Source of the DNA: Alkalilimnicola ehrlichii
Lineage (GTDB): Bacteria; Pseudomonadota; Gammaproteobacteria; Nitrococcales; AK92
Direction: 5' to 3'
Length of the DNA stretch: 64,000 nt
NCBI RefSeq assembly: GCF_003399765.1
Contig: NZ_NFZV01000003.1
Span: 124,001 to 188,000 of the forward strand
The notes under the pieces were generated by a model. That model ran no database searches. It had not been told where the DNA came from and was given only the letters and a program-made list of their open reading frames with translations. Numbering within the stretch: the stretch's first letter is position 1; the number at the start of each line of letters is the position of its first letter. The translations under genes and the position numbers were made by a program. Shown piece by piece: positions 53,301 through 63,716 of this stretch.

Positions 53301-55274
53301 TATCGCCCTGCGCGCTAAGCAGCCCCTCATCCAGCAGTTCGCTAAGCGGAGATATCATCTCGTGACGTTGTAAGTGGCTGATAAGCTGTAGGATATCCAG
53401 TTTGAATCGGTTGCCGATACATGCTGCTTCGCCTACGATTCGCTGTGTAGCGGGGTTGAGGCGCTTTAGCCGGGCACGCATGAGTTCGACAACGTTATCG
53501 GTAATGGCTGCCGCATGAATTTGCGACAGATCCCAGTGCCAAGAGGCGTATTCGTGAGAGAAGGTAATCAGGTTTTACTGTGTAAGTCGCGAAGTAGCTG
53601 ACCGGCGAAGAACGGGTTGCCGTCCGTTTTCTGGTACACCAATTCCGCTAACGGAGCAACGGCGTTGGGGGGACTGTGTAGGGCGTCGGCGACGAAGGCG
53701 GTAATGGCCGATAGCGGCAAAGGGCCGAGTTCGACTTGCGTGGCTGGCAAATCGACAGATTTTAGCTGGTTGAGCAGCGTCGTTAGCGGGTGGTCCTGGT
53801 CGACAGCGTTGTGGCGGTAGGTGCCTACGATCATGAGATGGCCGAGATCGCTGTCTCGTAGCAGTCGTTCGACGACGCTAAGCGAGGCGCTATCGGCCCA
53901 CTGCAAGTCGTCGAGATACAGCACTAAGGGGTGATCGGGGCGGCAGAAAATCCGGAAGAAATTGTGAAGGACATGTTGAAAAACATTACGGATCGCCTCG
54001 GGCGTTACTGCTGCCGCGGGTGGTTGCGGGCCTATGATATGTTCGATTTCCGGTGTGAGATCGATGATAACCTGACCGTTGCCGTTGGCGGCGCTGAGAA
54101 TCGCTTCCCGCCATTGTTTAAGGCGCTTTTCCGGTTCGGTTAGCAAGTGTTTCGCCAGCTCTCGAAGTGCCGTTGCCAAGACACTATAGGGACGATTGCG
54201 TTCGTGGAGCTGTGCTTTGCCGGTAATGAACCAGCCGTGCCGTCCGGTAACGGCCTCCTGTAGACCGTGTACCAGCGCGCTTTTGCCAATGCCCGAATAA
54301 CCGCTGACCAAAAGCAACTCTTTGTGCTGGTGGTCGACACGATCGAATGCTTTTAGGAGCAGTTTGAGCTCTTCTTCGCGGCCGTAAAGCGCTTGTGGGA
54401 TGACAACCCGGTCGGGAATATCGAAGCGTTGCAGAGGGAGCGTCGGAATTTTTCCATCGGTTCGCCAATAGTGCAGACAGGCTTCGATATCGCGTTGCAC
54501 GCCAAGTGCGCTTTGATACCGCTCCTCCGGGTTCTTGGCCAACAATTTCATAACGATAGCGCAGAGCGAAGGCGATAAATCGGGCGCTATACTGGCGAGG
54601 TGAGGGGGCTGGTGGGCGATATGGCAATGCGCGATTTCTAGCGGTTCGCGTTCGGCGAACGGATGAGCGCCGCCGAGTAGTTCGTAGAGCGTGATACCAA
54701 GCGAGTAAAGATCGCTTCGATAGTCCACGACTTGCTGCATGCGCCCGGTTTGTTCAGGCGATATGTAGCGTAGGTCGACGCTAGGCGATAAGCGATTAAA
54801 ATCGGGCTCGTCGCTATTCAGGCGAGAAGCCTGACTAAAATCGATCAGTTTTATGCGACCGGTCGTCGAGTCGTATACGGCATGTTTTGGCTGAATGCCT
54901 TTATGAATAACCCGCGCGCTATGCAGTTCGCTGATGGCCGCCGCGAGTTCGGCACCGATTTGAAGGCGCTCTTCAAGATCGAGAGCGCCTTCCTTCATCA
55001 ACGTATTTAACGAGTGCCCTGGGCAGCGTTCAAGTACGAGCACCGGCTTACCGTCGCTCAATTCCAAGCCGTAAGCCTGCACGGTGCTATTCAGATGTAG
55101 TTGTCGCAACAGCTCGAACTCGTGGCGATAGCGGCTTACTTGTTCAGTCGTTGGTGTCGTGCTGAGCGGCTGTTTCAGTACAACAGGGCGTCCATCGTAT
55201 TCTCGCCTAGCCTGCTCGATAAGGTTGGCGGAACCTGTATGTATATGGCCGAATGCGGTGTACCCAGGAATCAT
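50320..55274 (-). CDS. Large signalling protein: degenerate Ser/Thr kinase, AAA ATPase, GAF, GGDEF (frameshifted)
   Basis: A ~1651-residue protein. Residues 5-270 are a kinase fold with a VVLK lysine (K34), but the catalytic loop is HKGIQPKH (Asp replaced by Gly126, Asn by His131) and the DFG site is DFS (145-147), so it looks like a pseudokinase. Residues ~285-560 are an AAA-16-type ATPase with Walker A GYSGIGKS and Walker B LVLYLDDLQW. A long helical (TPR-like) middle follows, then a GAF domain and a GGDEF domain with the intact signature RYGGEEIALI. As sequenced the frame breaks in the T-run 53573-53576; one added base joins the halves. It probably makes c-di-GMP on an unknown signal. Start is the ATG at 55274; 55289 is an alternative. 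Confidence 0.82.
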
Positions 55275-55800
55275 AATTATTCTTCTCACATCCGGACTCT
55301 GTCCTTAGCCGGCGACTGGGAATGCACCTCAGATGCTGACGGCGTCGCATGTTCCCTGTGGCCTGTTAGTCCGGCTGACCGTTACCGTCGCTGGTTTTTT
55401 GCTGTGATGATCGGCCAACGTCGACGTGACGAAATTTCGTCCTTTATAGTTTTCCAATGGCGGGTCGTACGCTGGGAAAACGCCGGGTGATTCGCTTATG
55501 CCTATCGGATCGACACGCTAGGTGTCGAATCACATAAGTGAGCCCGCTTCCTCTCATAATTTCTAATTATCGTTTTACCTTACTATAGGAAAGAAATAAA
55601 AAGGAACTACCGACCGTTTGGTTTAGTAAGCGGCACTGGGCTATCTCAGGCGGTAGTGCTTCCGTCCTTCTATAATAGACCGTGAAACAGGAAGCTGTAG
55701 GTAAATGGCGTAATTGATCGCACGTGCTTGCTCTTTCCCTCCCTTGCCGGTGCCGGGCAGGGCGCTGCTAGCGGGCTATGCCGGCAAAGGAGGGCTTCGC
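55275..55800. other. Intergenic region between signalling gene and cobA
   Basis: About 525 bases with no gene I can support. A 7-bp hairpin (TCGACAC / GTGTCGA, 55510-55528) lies within a larger CTTATG/CATAAG inverted repeat, followed by an AT-rich stretch at 55555-55615 that may be the signalling-gene promoter on the minus strand. Confidence 0.4.
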
Positions 55801-56628
55801 TTACACGGCGAGTGAGGAAGCTGTTTCCGCGGGGGTACGGTGATGGGTGGTGCCGTACAGGCGGACCACCTCGCCGATAACGGTCAATGCAGGGCTGCTT
55901 AGCTCAGCGTCTACAACGCGGCATGCGATATCGTTGAGAGTGCCGACGACGATGCGCTGATCTTTGGTGGTGCCTTTCTCAATCACAGCGACCGGCCAAT
56001 CCGGCGTCAAGCCGTGTCTTATCAGGCCATCGCAGAGTTGGCGCAGGCTGCCTAAGCCCATATAAACCACCACCGTTTGCCGGGCGCGCGTTAAGGCTTG
56101 CCAGTCAACGATGCCGGCCCCCTCCTGTCGGTGAGCGGTTACGAATAGGCAGGATTGCGCATAATCCCGATGCGTTAACGGAATACCGGCGTAAGCCGCA
56201 CACCCGGTCGCCGCAGTAATGCCCGGCACGACCTCCACTTCAATGCCGGCTTCGGCCAACGTTTCGACTTCCTCGCCGCCGCGGCCGAACATGAAGGGGT
56301 CGCCTCCCTTCAAGCGGGCGACGCGCTTGCCCTGGCGAGCGTAATCGATCATGAGTGTTTCGATGTCCGTTTGCGGCACGCTATGTCGTCCGCAACGCTT
56401 GCCGACATAAACTTGCTGGGCGTCGGGGTGAATAAGGTCGAGAATCGCCTGACTAACCAAGCGATCGTACAGGACGATATCGGCCTCTCGCAGGCGACTC
56501 AGTGCCCCGAGGGTAAGCAGCTCGGGGTCTCCCGGGCCGGCCCCAATCAGATAGACGCGGCCCGGCGGCGTTGTGCCGCGTTGTAGCAGGCGCCACAGCA
56601 GGGCCGGTAAGGCGTCGCGACGTTTCAT
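55801..56628 (-). CDS. cobA: Uroporphyrinogen-III C-methyltransferase (SUMT)
   Basis: A 275-residue SAM-dependent methyltransferase making precorrin-2, the precursor of sirohaem. The tetrapyrrole methylase patterns are VYLIGAGPGDPELLTLGALS (P-loop-like GAGPGDPELLT) and RLKGGDPFMFGRGGEEVETL, with GITAATGCAAYAGIPLTHRD and TVVVYMGLG. It is the last gene of the nitrate operon and overlaps nasA by 4 bases, so it supplies sirohaem to the NirB product. It is the short CobA/NasF form, not the CysG fusion. Confidence 0.95.
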   Translation of the reverse strand: MKRRDALPALLWRLLQRGTTPPGRVYLIGAGPGDPELLTLGALSRLREADIVLYDRLVSQAILDLIHPDAQQVYVGKRCGRHSVPQTDIETLMIDYARQGKRVARLKGGDPFMFGRGGEEVETLAEAGIEVEVVPGITAATGCAAYAGIPLTHRDYAQSCLFVTAHRQEGAGIVDWQALTRARQTVVVYMGLGSLRQLCDGLIRHGLTPDWPVAVIEKGTTKDQRIVVGTLNDIACRVVDAELSSPALTVIGEVVRLYGTTHHRTPAETASSLAV

Positions 56629-59276
56629 GCGGCACGCTCCCGTTTGTTCTCGGCAATGAGCCGTTCTATTTCCGGTAGGCAGCTACCGCAATTGCCACCG
56701 GCCTTCAATTGGCGAGTGATCTCTTTCGCGCTGTGGCAGCCTGCTCGAACTGCGGCGCAAATGGTATTTTCGCCGACGCCGAAGCAACTGCAAACGGTGC
56801 GCCCCTGGCTGCCCGTGCCGGCAGGCGGTGCGCCGCTTAATAGCGCCAGCCGTTCGTTGACGCTCAGGCTGTCGGCACTTAACAAGGTGGTTAACCACTC
56901 CCGCTCCGGCAGATTGGGCTCGGGGCCGATGAAAAGGCAGAACGCCAGCCGATTATCTTGAACGGCGGCTAGGCGAAATAGGCCGCGCCCGGGGTCTTTA
57001 AACTCCAGCCATTCGACCTCGGCGGGGGCTTGTGCTTGCGCCCAGCTGTGCCAGTCAACGCCTTCGCTGCACGCAAACTCCAGGCGCTGGCCGTTGACCA
57101 CCGGCAGCTGCGTCCAATAATCGCCGATAGGCGACACCGTCTCCCTGCTAAGGCAGAAACCGTGCCATTGATAACGGCAAGACTGAACCTTAACCGGCGT
57201 ATGCTTGAATTCCGGCTCGCCGGAGAGCGGATCGCGGGCCGGGTTGACCACCGCATCGATACACGCCTGAGCGCTAAAGCTATCGTTCCAGTGCATCGGC
57301 ACGAACACGCAGCCCTCTTGTTGTTGCTCGTCCAGGCGAAGGCGCACCACGGCTTTGCCCCAAAGGCTTTCGATGCTGACCAAATCGCCCTCCAACAGGC
57401 CTAAACGATAGGCGTCGCTGGGGTGTATCTGTGCCAGCGGCTCGGGCATATGGGCACACAGGCGCGGCGCCTTACCGGTGCGTGTGAGGGTATGCCAATG
57501 ATCCCGCACACGGCCGGTATTAAGGATTAGCGGATAGTCGGGGTTTGGGGCGTTTTGCGGCGCCTGATGGCTGACCGGCACTAACTGCGCCCGCCCCGAC
57601 GGGGTGTGGAAGCCGCCTTCGCCGTAGAGGCGGGTTTGCCCGGTTCGGCTGCCGGCCGGGCGTGGCCACTGGAAAGGCGTCAAGGCCTCGTATTCTGCGG
57701 CGCTAATCTCGGCCAGAGCGCCGATATCGAAAGCCCGCCGGCCGCCGTTCTCAAAGCCCGACAGGCGTGCGTGTTCGCGGAAGATCTCGCAGGGCGCAAC
57801 GTAATCGAAAGCTTCGGCAAAGCCAAGCCGTTTGGCGACCTCGCAAATGATCCACCAATCGGCGCGGGCTGCACCGGGGGCGGGAAGGAAACGGCGTTGC
57901 CGCGAGATGCGTCGCTCCGAGTTAGTAACCGTGCCGTCTTTCTCGCCCCAGGTAAGGGCCGGCAAGCGGACTGTGGCCAGGCGCGCGGTATCGGTTTCGC
58001 GCATACAGTCGGAAACCACCACCAACTCGCAGCCGGCCAAGGCGGCCCGGACCTTATCGGCATCCGGCAGGCTTACCGCCGGGTTGGTCGCCATAATCCA
58101 TACCGCTTTGATCTCGCCGCGGCCGATGGCTTCGAACATATCAACCGCCTTCAGCCCCGGTTTGTCGGCTATATTCGGCGCATCCCAGAAGCGGCGCACA
58201 CGGTCGATATCCTCCGGCGTGAAATCCATGTGCGCGGCGAGTTGGTTCGCCAGGCCGCCGACTTCGCGCCCGCCCATGGCATTGGGTTGGCCGGTGATGG
58301 AAAACGGGCCCATGCCGGGGCGGCCGATTCGGCCGGTGAGCAGGTGGCAGTTGACGATGGCGTTGACTTTGTCGGTGCCGACCGAGGACTGATTAATGCC
58401 TTGCGAGAACACCGTGACGGTTTTTTCGGTGGCGGCAAACCAGCGGAAAAATTGCAGCACATCTTGTTCCGGCAGCCCGCAGAGAAAGGCGGTTTCAGGT
58501 AGGCTGCCGGATTGTTCGGCCGCTTCCAGGGCGTCCGAGAAGCCGTTGCCGTGCTGTTCCAGAAAACGGTAATCGACTTTGCCGTAACGGCTTAAATGGG
58601 TCAGCAAGCCATTGAACAGCGCAATGTCGCTGCCCGGCCTTAGCGGTAGGTGGAGGTCGGCGATATCGCAGCTATCGGTGCGCCGGGGGTCGATCACGAC
58701 CACCTTAAGGTTCGGGTTCTGCTCGCGCGCCGCGCGCAGCCGCTGAAACAATACCGGATGGCACCACGCAAGGTTGCTACCGGTGAGCACGACCAGATCG
58801 GCCAGCTCCAGGTCCTCGTAACATACCGGTACCGCGTCGGCACCGAAGGCGCGTTTGTGGCCGACTACTGCGGAGGCCATGCACAGGCGCGAATTAGTGT
58901 CGATATTCGGGCTGCCGATGAAGCCTTTCATTAGCTTATTGGCAACGTAGTAGTCTTCGGTGAGCAGCTGTCCGGAGCCATAAATGGCAACCGCATCCGG
59001 CCCGTACTCGTCGATGATGCGGCGGAAGCCGCTCGCCACGGTATCGAGCGCCTGATCCCAATCGCAGGCCTGGCCGTTTACTTCCGGCGTGAGCAGGCGA
59101 CCTTCCAGGCCGAGGGTTTCTGCCAAGGCGGAGCCCTTTGAGCAGAGTCGGCCGAAGTTGGCAGGGTGCTCCGGATTACCGCGCACGCTTACTGTGCCGG
59201 CGGCGTCGCGGTCGACCAAGACGCCGCAGCCGACGCCGCAGTAGGGACACGTCGTAGCGGTGGTTTGTGTAGACAT
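56625..59276 (-). CDS. nasA: Assimilatory nitrate reductase catalytic subunit NasA
   Basis: This 883-residue molybdopterin enzyme reduces nitrate to nitrite in the cytoplasm. The N-terminal [4Fe-4S] cluster site is CPYCGVGCGVLV followed by RLCSKGSAL; the bis-MGD domain includes MASAVVGHKRAFGADAVPVC and QGINQSSVGTDKVNAIVNCH. At the C-terminus there is a BFD-like [2Fe-2S] domain (VCSCFGVGENTICAAVRAGC, GGNCGSCLPEIERL), the form found in NasA/NasC proteins that take electrons from an NADH partner or ferredoxin. Start is ATG 59276 with a TTGAGG site, 4 codons inside the longest frame. It lies 58 bases after nirD. Confidence 0.95.
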   Translation of the reverse strand: MSTQTTATTCPYCGVGCGVLVDRDAAGTVSVRGNPEHPANFGRLCSKGSALAETLGLEGRLLTPEVNGQACDWDQALDTVASGFRRIIDEYGPDAVAIYGSGQLLTEDYYVANKLMKGFIGSPNIDTNSRLCMASAVVGHKRAFGADAVPVCYEDLELADLVVLTGSNLAWCHPVLFQRLRAAREQNPNLKVVVIDPRRTDSCDIADLHLPLRPGSDIALFNGLLTHLSRYGKVDYRFLEQHGNGFSDALEAAEQSGSLPETAFLCGLPEQDVLQFFRWFAATEKTVTVFSQGINQSSVGTDKVNAIVNCHLLTGRIGRPGMGPFSITGQPNAMGGREVGGLANQLAAHMDFTPEDIDRVRRFWDAPNIADKPGLKAVDMFEAIGRGEIKAVWIMATNPAVSLPDADKVRAALAGCELVVVSDCMRETDTARLATVRLPALTWGEKDGTVTNSERRISRQRRFLPAPGAARADWWIICEVAKRLGFAEAFDYVAPCEIFREHARLSGFENGGRRAFDIGALAEISAAEYEALTPFQWPRPAGSRTGQTRLYGEGGFHTPSGRAQLVPVSHQAPQNAPNPDYPLILNTGRVRDHWHTLTRTGKAPRLCAHMPEPLAQIHPSDAYRLGLLEGDLVSIESLWGKAVVRLRLDEQQQEGCVFVPMHWNDSFSAQACIDAVVNPARDPLSGEPEFKHTPVKVQSCRYQWHGFCLSRETVSPIGDYWTQLPVVNGQRLEFACSEGVDWHSWAQAQAPAEVEWLEFKDPGRGLFRLAAVQDNRLAFCLFIGPEPNLPEREWLTTLLSADSLSVNERLALLSGAPPAGTGSQGRTVCSCFGVGENTICAAVRAGCHSAKEITRQLKAGGNCGSCLPEIERLIAENKRERAA

Positions 59277-59334
59277 CGAATACCTCAATTCACAGCTTGC
59301 AGACCAGCGGCATCCAGCCGCTGCGCCGTGTGTT

Positions 59335-59678
59335 TTACGCCGCGCTGCCTAAATCCAGATACAGCACGTCGTCGTCGATTTGACCGGATAGCGCCGAACC
59401 TCGCCTTCGTCGGGGGCGAGCGCTTTGCCCTCGGCCAAGCTGATCTTCATTCCGTGCAGCGGGCAGGAAACGCAATCGCCGTGCACGATGCCTTGCGACA
59501 GCGGCCCACCTTTGTGAGGGCAGTGGTCTTCCAGCGCGAAGATCCGCCCGTCGACAGTCTTGAACACGGCGATCGCCGCATCTTGCGTCAGTACTACGCG
59601 GGCGCCTTGGGCCGGGATATCGTCAGGGCTACCGACGGCGACCCAGCGGGTGCGAAGCTCTGCTACGGGCGTGCTCAT
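59335..59678 (-). CDS. nirD: Nitrite reductase small subunit NirD (3' end frameshifted)
   Basis: NirD is the Rieske-type small subunit of NADH-dependent nitrite reductase. The 2Fe-2S ligands are in HCPHKGGPLSQG and CVSCPLHGMKIS. The ATG at 59678 overlaps the nirB stop (ATGA). As sequenced the frame stops at 59349 with an atypical tail; adding one base in the T-run 59379-59381 (A-run in the coding strand) gives a proper C-terminus (VKIDDDVLYLDLGSAA), 114 residues, ending at 59335. The tail break is therefore most likely a sequencing error. Confidence 0.88.
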
Positions 59679-62109
59679 GATTTGACCTCCTGCAAGGGAA
59701 CGAACTCGGCACGACGTTCGGGCCGGGCATATTCCGCCCAAGGATCCTTCTGGGCGTGTTTTTGCGACTCGAGAAAGCGTTGGTAAAGTGCGCGGCGGCC
59801 AATTTCGTCCTCGACCACACGGCTTTTGACGTAGGAAAGTCCCACCCGCTCGATCCAAGGCGCGGTACGCTCCAGGTAGCGCGCCTCTTCGCGGTAGAGC
59901 TGCATGAAGGCGGCGGCATGCTCCTTAACCTCGTCCATGGTCTTGACCCGGCAGAGCACATCGGTCGCGCGGACTTTTACGCCGCCGTTACCGCCGACGT
60001 GCAATTCCCAACCCGACTCGATGGCCACTACCCCGAAATCTTTGATCGTGGCTTCGGCGCAGTTGCGCGGGCAGCCGGAGACGGCCATTTTGAACTTATG
60101 CGGCGTCCACGAGCCCCAGGTCATCTTCTCCAACTCGATGCCGCACTGCGTAGAGTCCTGCGTGCCGAATCGGCACCACTCGCTGCCGACACAGGTCTTG
60201 ACCGTGCGCAAGGACTTGCCGTAGGCATGGCCGGAGACGAAGCCGGCCTGTGAGAGTTCGCGCCAGACGCCCGGCAAGTCCTCTTTCTTGACGCCGAGCA
60301 GATCGATGCGCTGCCCGCCGGTGAGCTTGACCGTCGGCACGTTATATTTTTCCGCCACCTCGGCAATGGCTTTTAGCTCTTTCGGGTTGGTAACGCCGCC
60401 CCACATCCGCGGCACTACCGAATAGGTACCGTCTTTCTGGATGTTGGCGTGCATACGTTCGTTGACGAAGCGGGCTCGCGGGTCGTCGTCGGCCTCGTTC
60501 GGCCAGGTCGAGATGAGGTAATAGTTCAGCGCCGGTCGGCACTTATCGCAGCCGTCCGGCGTTTTCCACTCCAGAAAGTCATAAACCTGCTGTAAGGAGG
60601 TGAGCTTTTGCTTGCGAATGGCCTCTCGCACCTGATCGTGACTGAAGTCGGTGCACGGGCATATCGGTTTGATCTTGGGCTGAGAGTAATCGCCGCCGAC
60701 GGTGTTCGCCAACAATTGCTCGACCAAGCCGACGCAGGAACCGCAGGAATTGCCCGCTTTGGTGTGCGCCTTCACATCGTCGACCGTGAACAGCCCCTTG
60801 GTGGTGATCGCATCGACGATGGTGCCCTTGCAGACCCCGTTACAGTCGCAGATCTGGGCCGAATCCGGCAGGTCGGCCACTTGATTGACGCCGCCATGGC
60901 CGGCGTCGCCCAGGTTGGCCTGACCAAAAAGCAAGGTGTCGCGGAAATCGATGACCGACGTGCCTTCCCGCATCAGCTGGAAGTACCAGGAACCGTCGCC
61001 GGTGGCACCGTAGAGTACGCAGCCTTGGACCCGGTTGTCTTTGATAACGATTCTTTTGTAAATGCCTGCGCCCGGATCGTGGAAAACGACTTCTTCGCAA
61101 TCCTCTCCGCCATGAAAATCGCCGGCTGAGAACAGGTCGATGCCGGTGACTTTGAGCTTGGTCGAGGTCACCGAGCCCTGGTAGAGCCCGAAACCTAGCC
61201 CCGCTAGATGGTTGGCACAGACCTTCGCTTGTTCGAACAAGGGCGCGACCAGGCCGTAGCACTGGTTACGGTGCTGCACGCACTCGCCGACGGCGTAGAT
61301 TTTGGGATCGAACGTCTGTAACGTGTCGGACACCACCACGCCGCGCTCGCAGTAAATTCCCGCCCGAGCCGCCAAGTCGATATTGGGCCGGATACCGACC
61401 GCCATGACGATCAAATCCGCCTCTTCTTCCGTACCGTCGGAGAAACGAATCCCTTGGACGTGCTCCTCGCCCAGGATGGCGGTTGTTTGTTTCTCCATCA
61501 AAACCGCATGCCGCGCTCTTCCAGCGACTGTTGCAGCATCTGCCCTGCGGTTTTATCCAGCTGCCGTTCCAGCAGAGTGTCCATCAGATGAACTACCGAC
61601 ACATCCATGCCTTGCTTCATCAGGCCGTAGGCCGCTTCCAGCCCTAACAGGCCGCCGCCGATCACGACGGCCTTTTTGTGCTGTTTCGACGCTTCCAGCA
61701 TTCGGTTGACGTCGTGGATGTCTCGATAACTTAAGACGCCGGGCAAATCCTTGCCCGGCACCGGGATGATAAAAGGATCGGAACCGGTGGCAAGCAGCAG
61801 GCGATCATACTTGGCGTTGGTGCCGTCGGCGGCGATCACGCGCCGGCCGACGCGGTCGATTTCCACGATCTGCTTACCGGCGTGGAGCGTGATGCCGTGC
61901 TCGGCATACCACTCGATGGGGTTGAGCATAATATCGTCGACCGTTTTCTCGCCGGCCAGCAGCGGAGATAGCATGATGCGGTTGTAGTTGCCGTAGGGTT
62001 CGGCACCGAAAATCGTGATCTCGTACTTTTCCGGTGCGATGTCCAACAGCTCTTCGATGACCTTCATCCCAGCCATCCCGTTGCCGACCATTACGAGTTT
62101 TTCTTTCAT
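59675..62109 (-). CDS. nirB: Assimilatory nitrite reductase large subunit NirB (frameshifted)
   Basis: NirB reduces nitrite to ammonium with NADH. The 811-residue protein has an FAD/NAD domain (LVMVGNGMAGMKVIEELLDI, LLLATGSDPFIIPVPGKDLP, AVVIGGGLLGLEAAYGL), a BFD [2Fe-2S] domain (CDCNGVCKGTIVDAI, SCGSCVGLVEQLL) and a sirohaem/[4Fe-4S] domain (CVGSEWCRFG and SGCPRNCAEATIKDFG). As sequenced it is split by a base missing in the A-run 61500-61503, so that a TGA appears after GMRF; adding one base continues LMEKQTTAILGEEH. The ATG at 62109 has AGAGGA upstream. It is the second gene of the operon, after narK. Confidence 0.92.
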
Positions 62110-62140
62110 GGTTCCGGTCCTCTTTACTAATCCACGCCGC

Positions 62141-63481
62141 TTACGCGGGGGCTGCTTCGCGTTCGGCCAAGGCGGCTTTAAAGGCTTCGTCTTCGGCGGC
62201 CTGCGTCTCGGCCGAGAAGCGCACGGCGAAAGCGGCAAAAGCGCACACCACCACCGCTAGCCCCAGATATAACAAGGCCGTTTGGTACGTCATGCCTTCG
62301 GTACGGAACAAAAAGCCGGCCGCAACGGCGCCTGCGTTACCGCCCGCGCCGACAATGCCCGCTACCGCGCCGAGCGCCTTCTTGTTCATGAACGGCACCA
62401 GGCCGAACGTTGCGCCTTCCGCCATTTGCGTGAACAGGCTGAAGGTAATCAGAGCGACGATGGCAAGCGATAGCACCGTCATTTGCGAGAACACGATCAG
62501 GAAAATGCCTTCCAGCAGCAGCGCGAAGAACAGGAAGCGCACTCGCCCTTTCAGTCCGTGCCAGCGGGCGAACAAGTCCGAGAAGTAACCGCCCAGGGTG
62601 CGGGCGAATAGGTTCATTAGACCGAACAGCCCCGCGATGATGCCGGCGGTTTTCAGGTCGAGTTCGAAGTGATCGAAGAAATACAGGGCGGCGATGTTGT
62701 TGATCGTCAGCTCCACCCCGAAGCAGGCGGCATAGACAATGAACAAAGCCCAGACGCGAACGTCCTTAGCCGCCAGCAGGAAACTGCCGCGCATGCCTCG
62801 CTCTTTAACCGCCGGCGGCAGCTCGCCGCGCTCGCGCAAGTCCTTAAAATTGCCGTCCGGGCAGTCCTGCGTCAGGAAGTAATAGGCGATGCCGGTGAAG
62901 AACAGCACCACACCCGGCACGACCATGGCGAGCCGCCAGCCGAGAAATTCGTTGACGCCCAGCATCAGGATGGCACTGAAGATCAACGGCATCAGAATCT
63001 GCGTCGTACCACCGCCGAGATTACCCCAGCCCGCCGTGGTGGCGTTGGCGGTGCCCACGACATTGGGAGCGAACATTACCGTCGTGTGATATTGGGTGAT
63101 AACGAATGAAGCGCCGATGGCGCCGATGGCCAAACGAGCTAATAAGAAGGTTTCGAAGCTATTGGCAAAGGCGATGCCCATGACGGGGATCGAGCCAAGG
63201 ACCAACAAGCCGCTATAGGCAAGCCGCGGACCGATTTTGTCGCACAGCACGCCGATCAACAGGCGCACGACGATGGTGATCGCTACCGAGGCAATGATGG
63301 TGCTGCCAATTTGGGATTGCGTAAGGCTTAAGTCTTCTCGCACCACCGCCATTAGCGGGGCGATACCGAACCAGCCGAAAAAGCACACGTGAAATGCGAG
63401 CCAGCTCAGATGAAACGCCCGCATTTGCGGTGTATTGAAGCTAAACAGACGTATTCTGGTGGCTTTGTTGCGCAGTTCCAT
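62141..63481 (-). CDS. narK: Nitrate/nitrite MFS transporter (NarK/NasA family)
   Basis: A 446-residue polytopic transporter of the NNP family in the major facilitator superfamily. It has about 12 hydrophobic helices and the two nitrate signatures: AGWGNLGGGTTQILMPL in helix 5 and AGIVGAGGNAGAVAAGFLFR in helix 11, the Gly-rich motifs of NarK. Also seen are the N-terminal LSWLAFHVCFFGWFGIAPLM. It brings nitrate in for NasA. It is the first gene of the minus-strand nitrate operon, and the ~460-base region upstream holds its regulatory sequence. Confidence 0.95.
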   Translation of the reverse strand: MELRNKATRIRLFSFNTPQMRAFHLSWLAFHVCFFGWFGIAPLMAVVREDLSLTQSQIGSTIIASVAITIVVRLLIGVLCDKIGPRLAYSGLLVLGSIPVMGIAFANSFETFLLARLAIGAIGASFVITQYHTTVMFAPNVVGTANATTAGWGNLGGGTTQILMPLIFSAILMLGVNEFLGWRLAMVVPGVVLFFTGIAYYFLTQDCPDGNFKDLRERGELPPAVKERGMRGSFLLAAKDVRVWALFIVYAACFGVELTINNIAALYFFDHFELDLKTAGIIAGLFGLMNLFARTLGGYFSDLFARWHGLKGRVRFLFFALLLEGIFLIVFSQMTVLSLAIVALITFSLFTQMAEGATFGLVPFMNKKALGAVAGIVGAGGNAGAVAAGFLFRTEGMTYQTALLYLGLAVVVCAFAAFAVRFSAETQAAEDEAFKAALAEREAAPA

Positions 63482-63512
63482 GCCAAACCCTCTCTACGCG
63501 AGATCGATATGA

Positions 63513-63569
63513 ACCTTCCCCTTCGAAGGTATTCAATCGACGCACTCGTACCGAAGGACGGCCTGGTCC
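63513..63569 (-). promoter_or_regulatory. Two hexaloop hairpins in the narK leader
   Basis: On the minus strand, GGAC-CAGGCC-GTCC and ACCTTC-GAAGGG-GAAGGT form two stem-loops with 6-base loops, 25 bases apart, starting 32 bases upstream of the narK ATG. Dual hexaloop hairpins are the targets of ANTAR proteins such as NasT/NasR, but the conserved A at loop position 1 is absent in both (G at position 4 is present), so this is tentative. Confidence 0.3.
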
Positions 63570-63589
63570 ACGTCTGACGTAGTTATCTA

Positions 63590-63606
63590 TTCAACAGCTA
63601 TGCCAA
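63590..63606 (-). promoter_or_regulatory. Weak sigma-54-like promoter for narK operon
   Basis: On the minus strand TTGGCATAGCTGTTGAA has TTGGCA as -24, correct 10-base spacing, and TTGA in place of TTGC at -12. One invariant base is off, so this is a weak candidate for NtrC-dependent control. A TTGACA at 63617 gives an alternative start but with a poor -10. Confidence 0.25.
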
Positions 63607-63716
63607 GAAGAGGGTATGTCAATGAAAACAATTGGATAGCTTGTGTCTGGGTGCATGTGCACAATTTTGGACGGGCCGTTTGGCCCTAATCCGGTGCATG
63701 CCTGCACTGCTGCGGT

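Noticed and set aside
55101-55490. 129-codon plus-strand frame over the start of the signalling gene
   Set aside because: Antisense to the kinase domain, no ribosome site, no domain.
57606-58502. 298-codon open frame on the plus strand opposite nasA
   Set aside because: It lies wholly within nasA, whose domains cover the region; GC-rich antisense frames of this length are common in this window.
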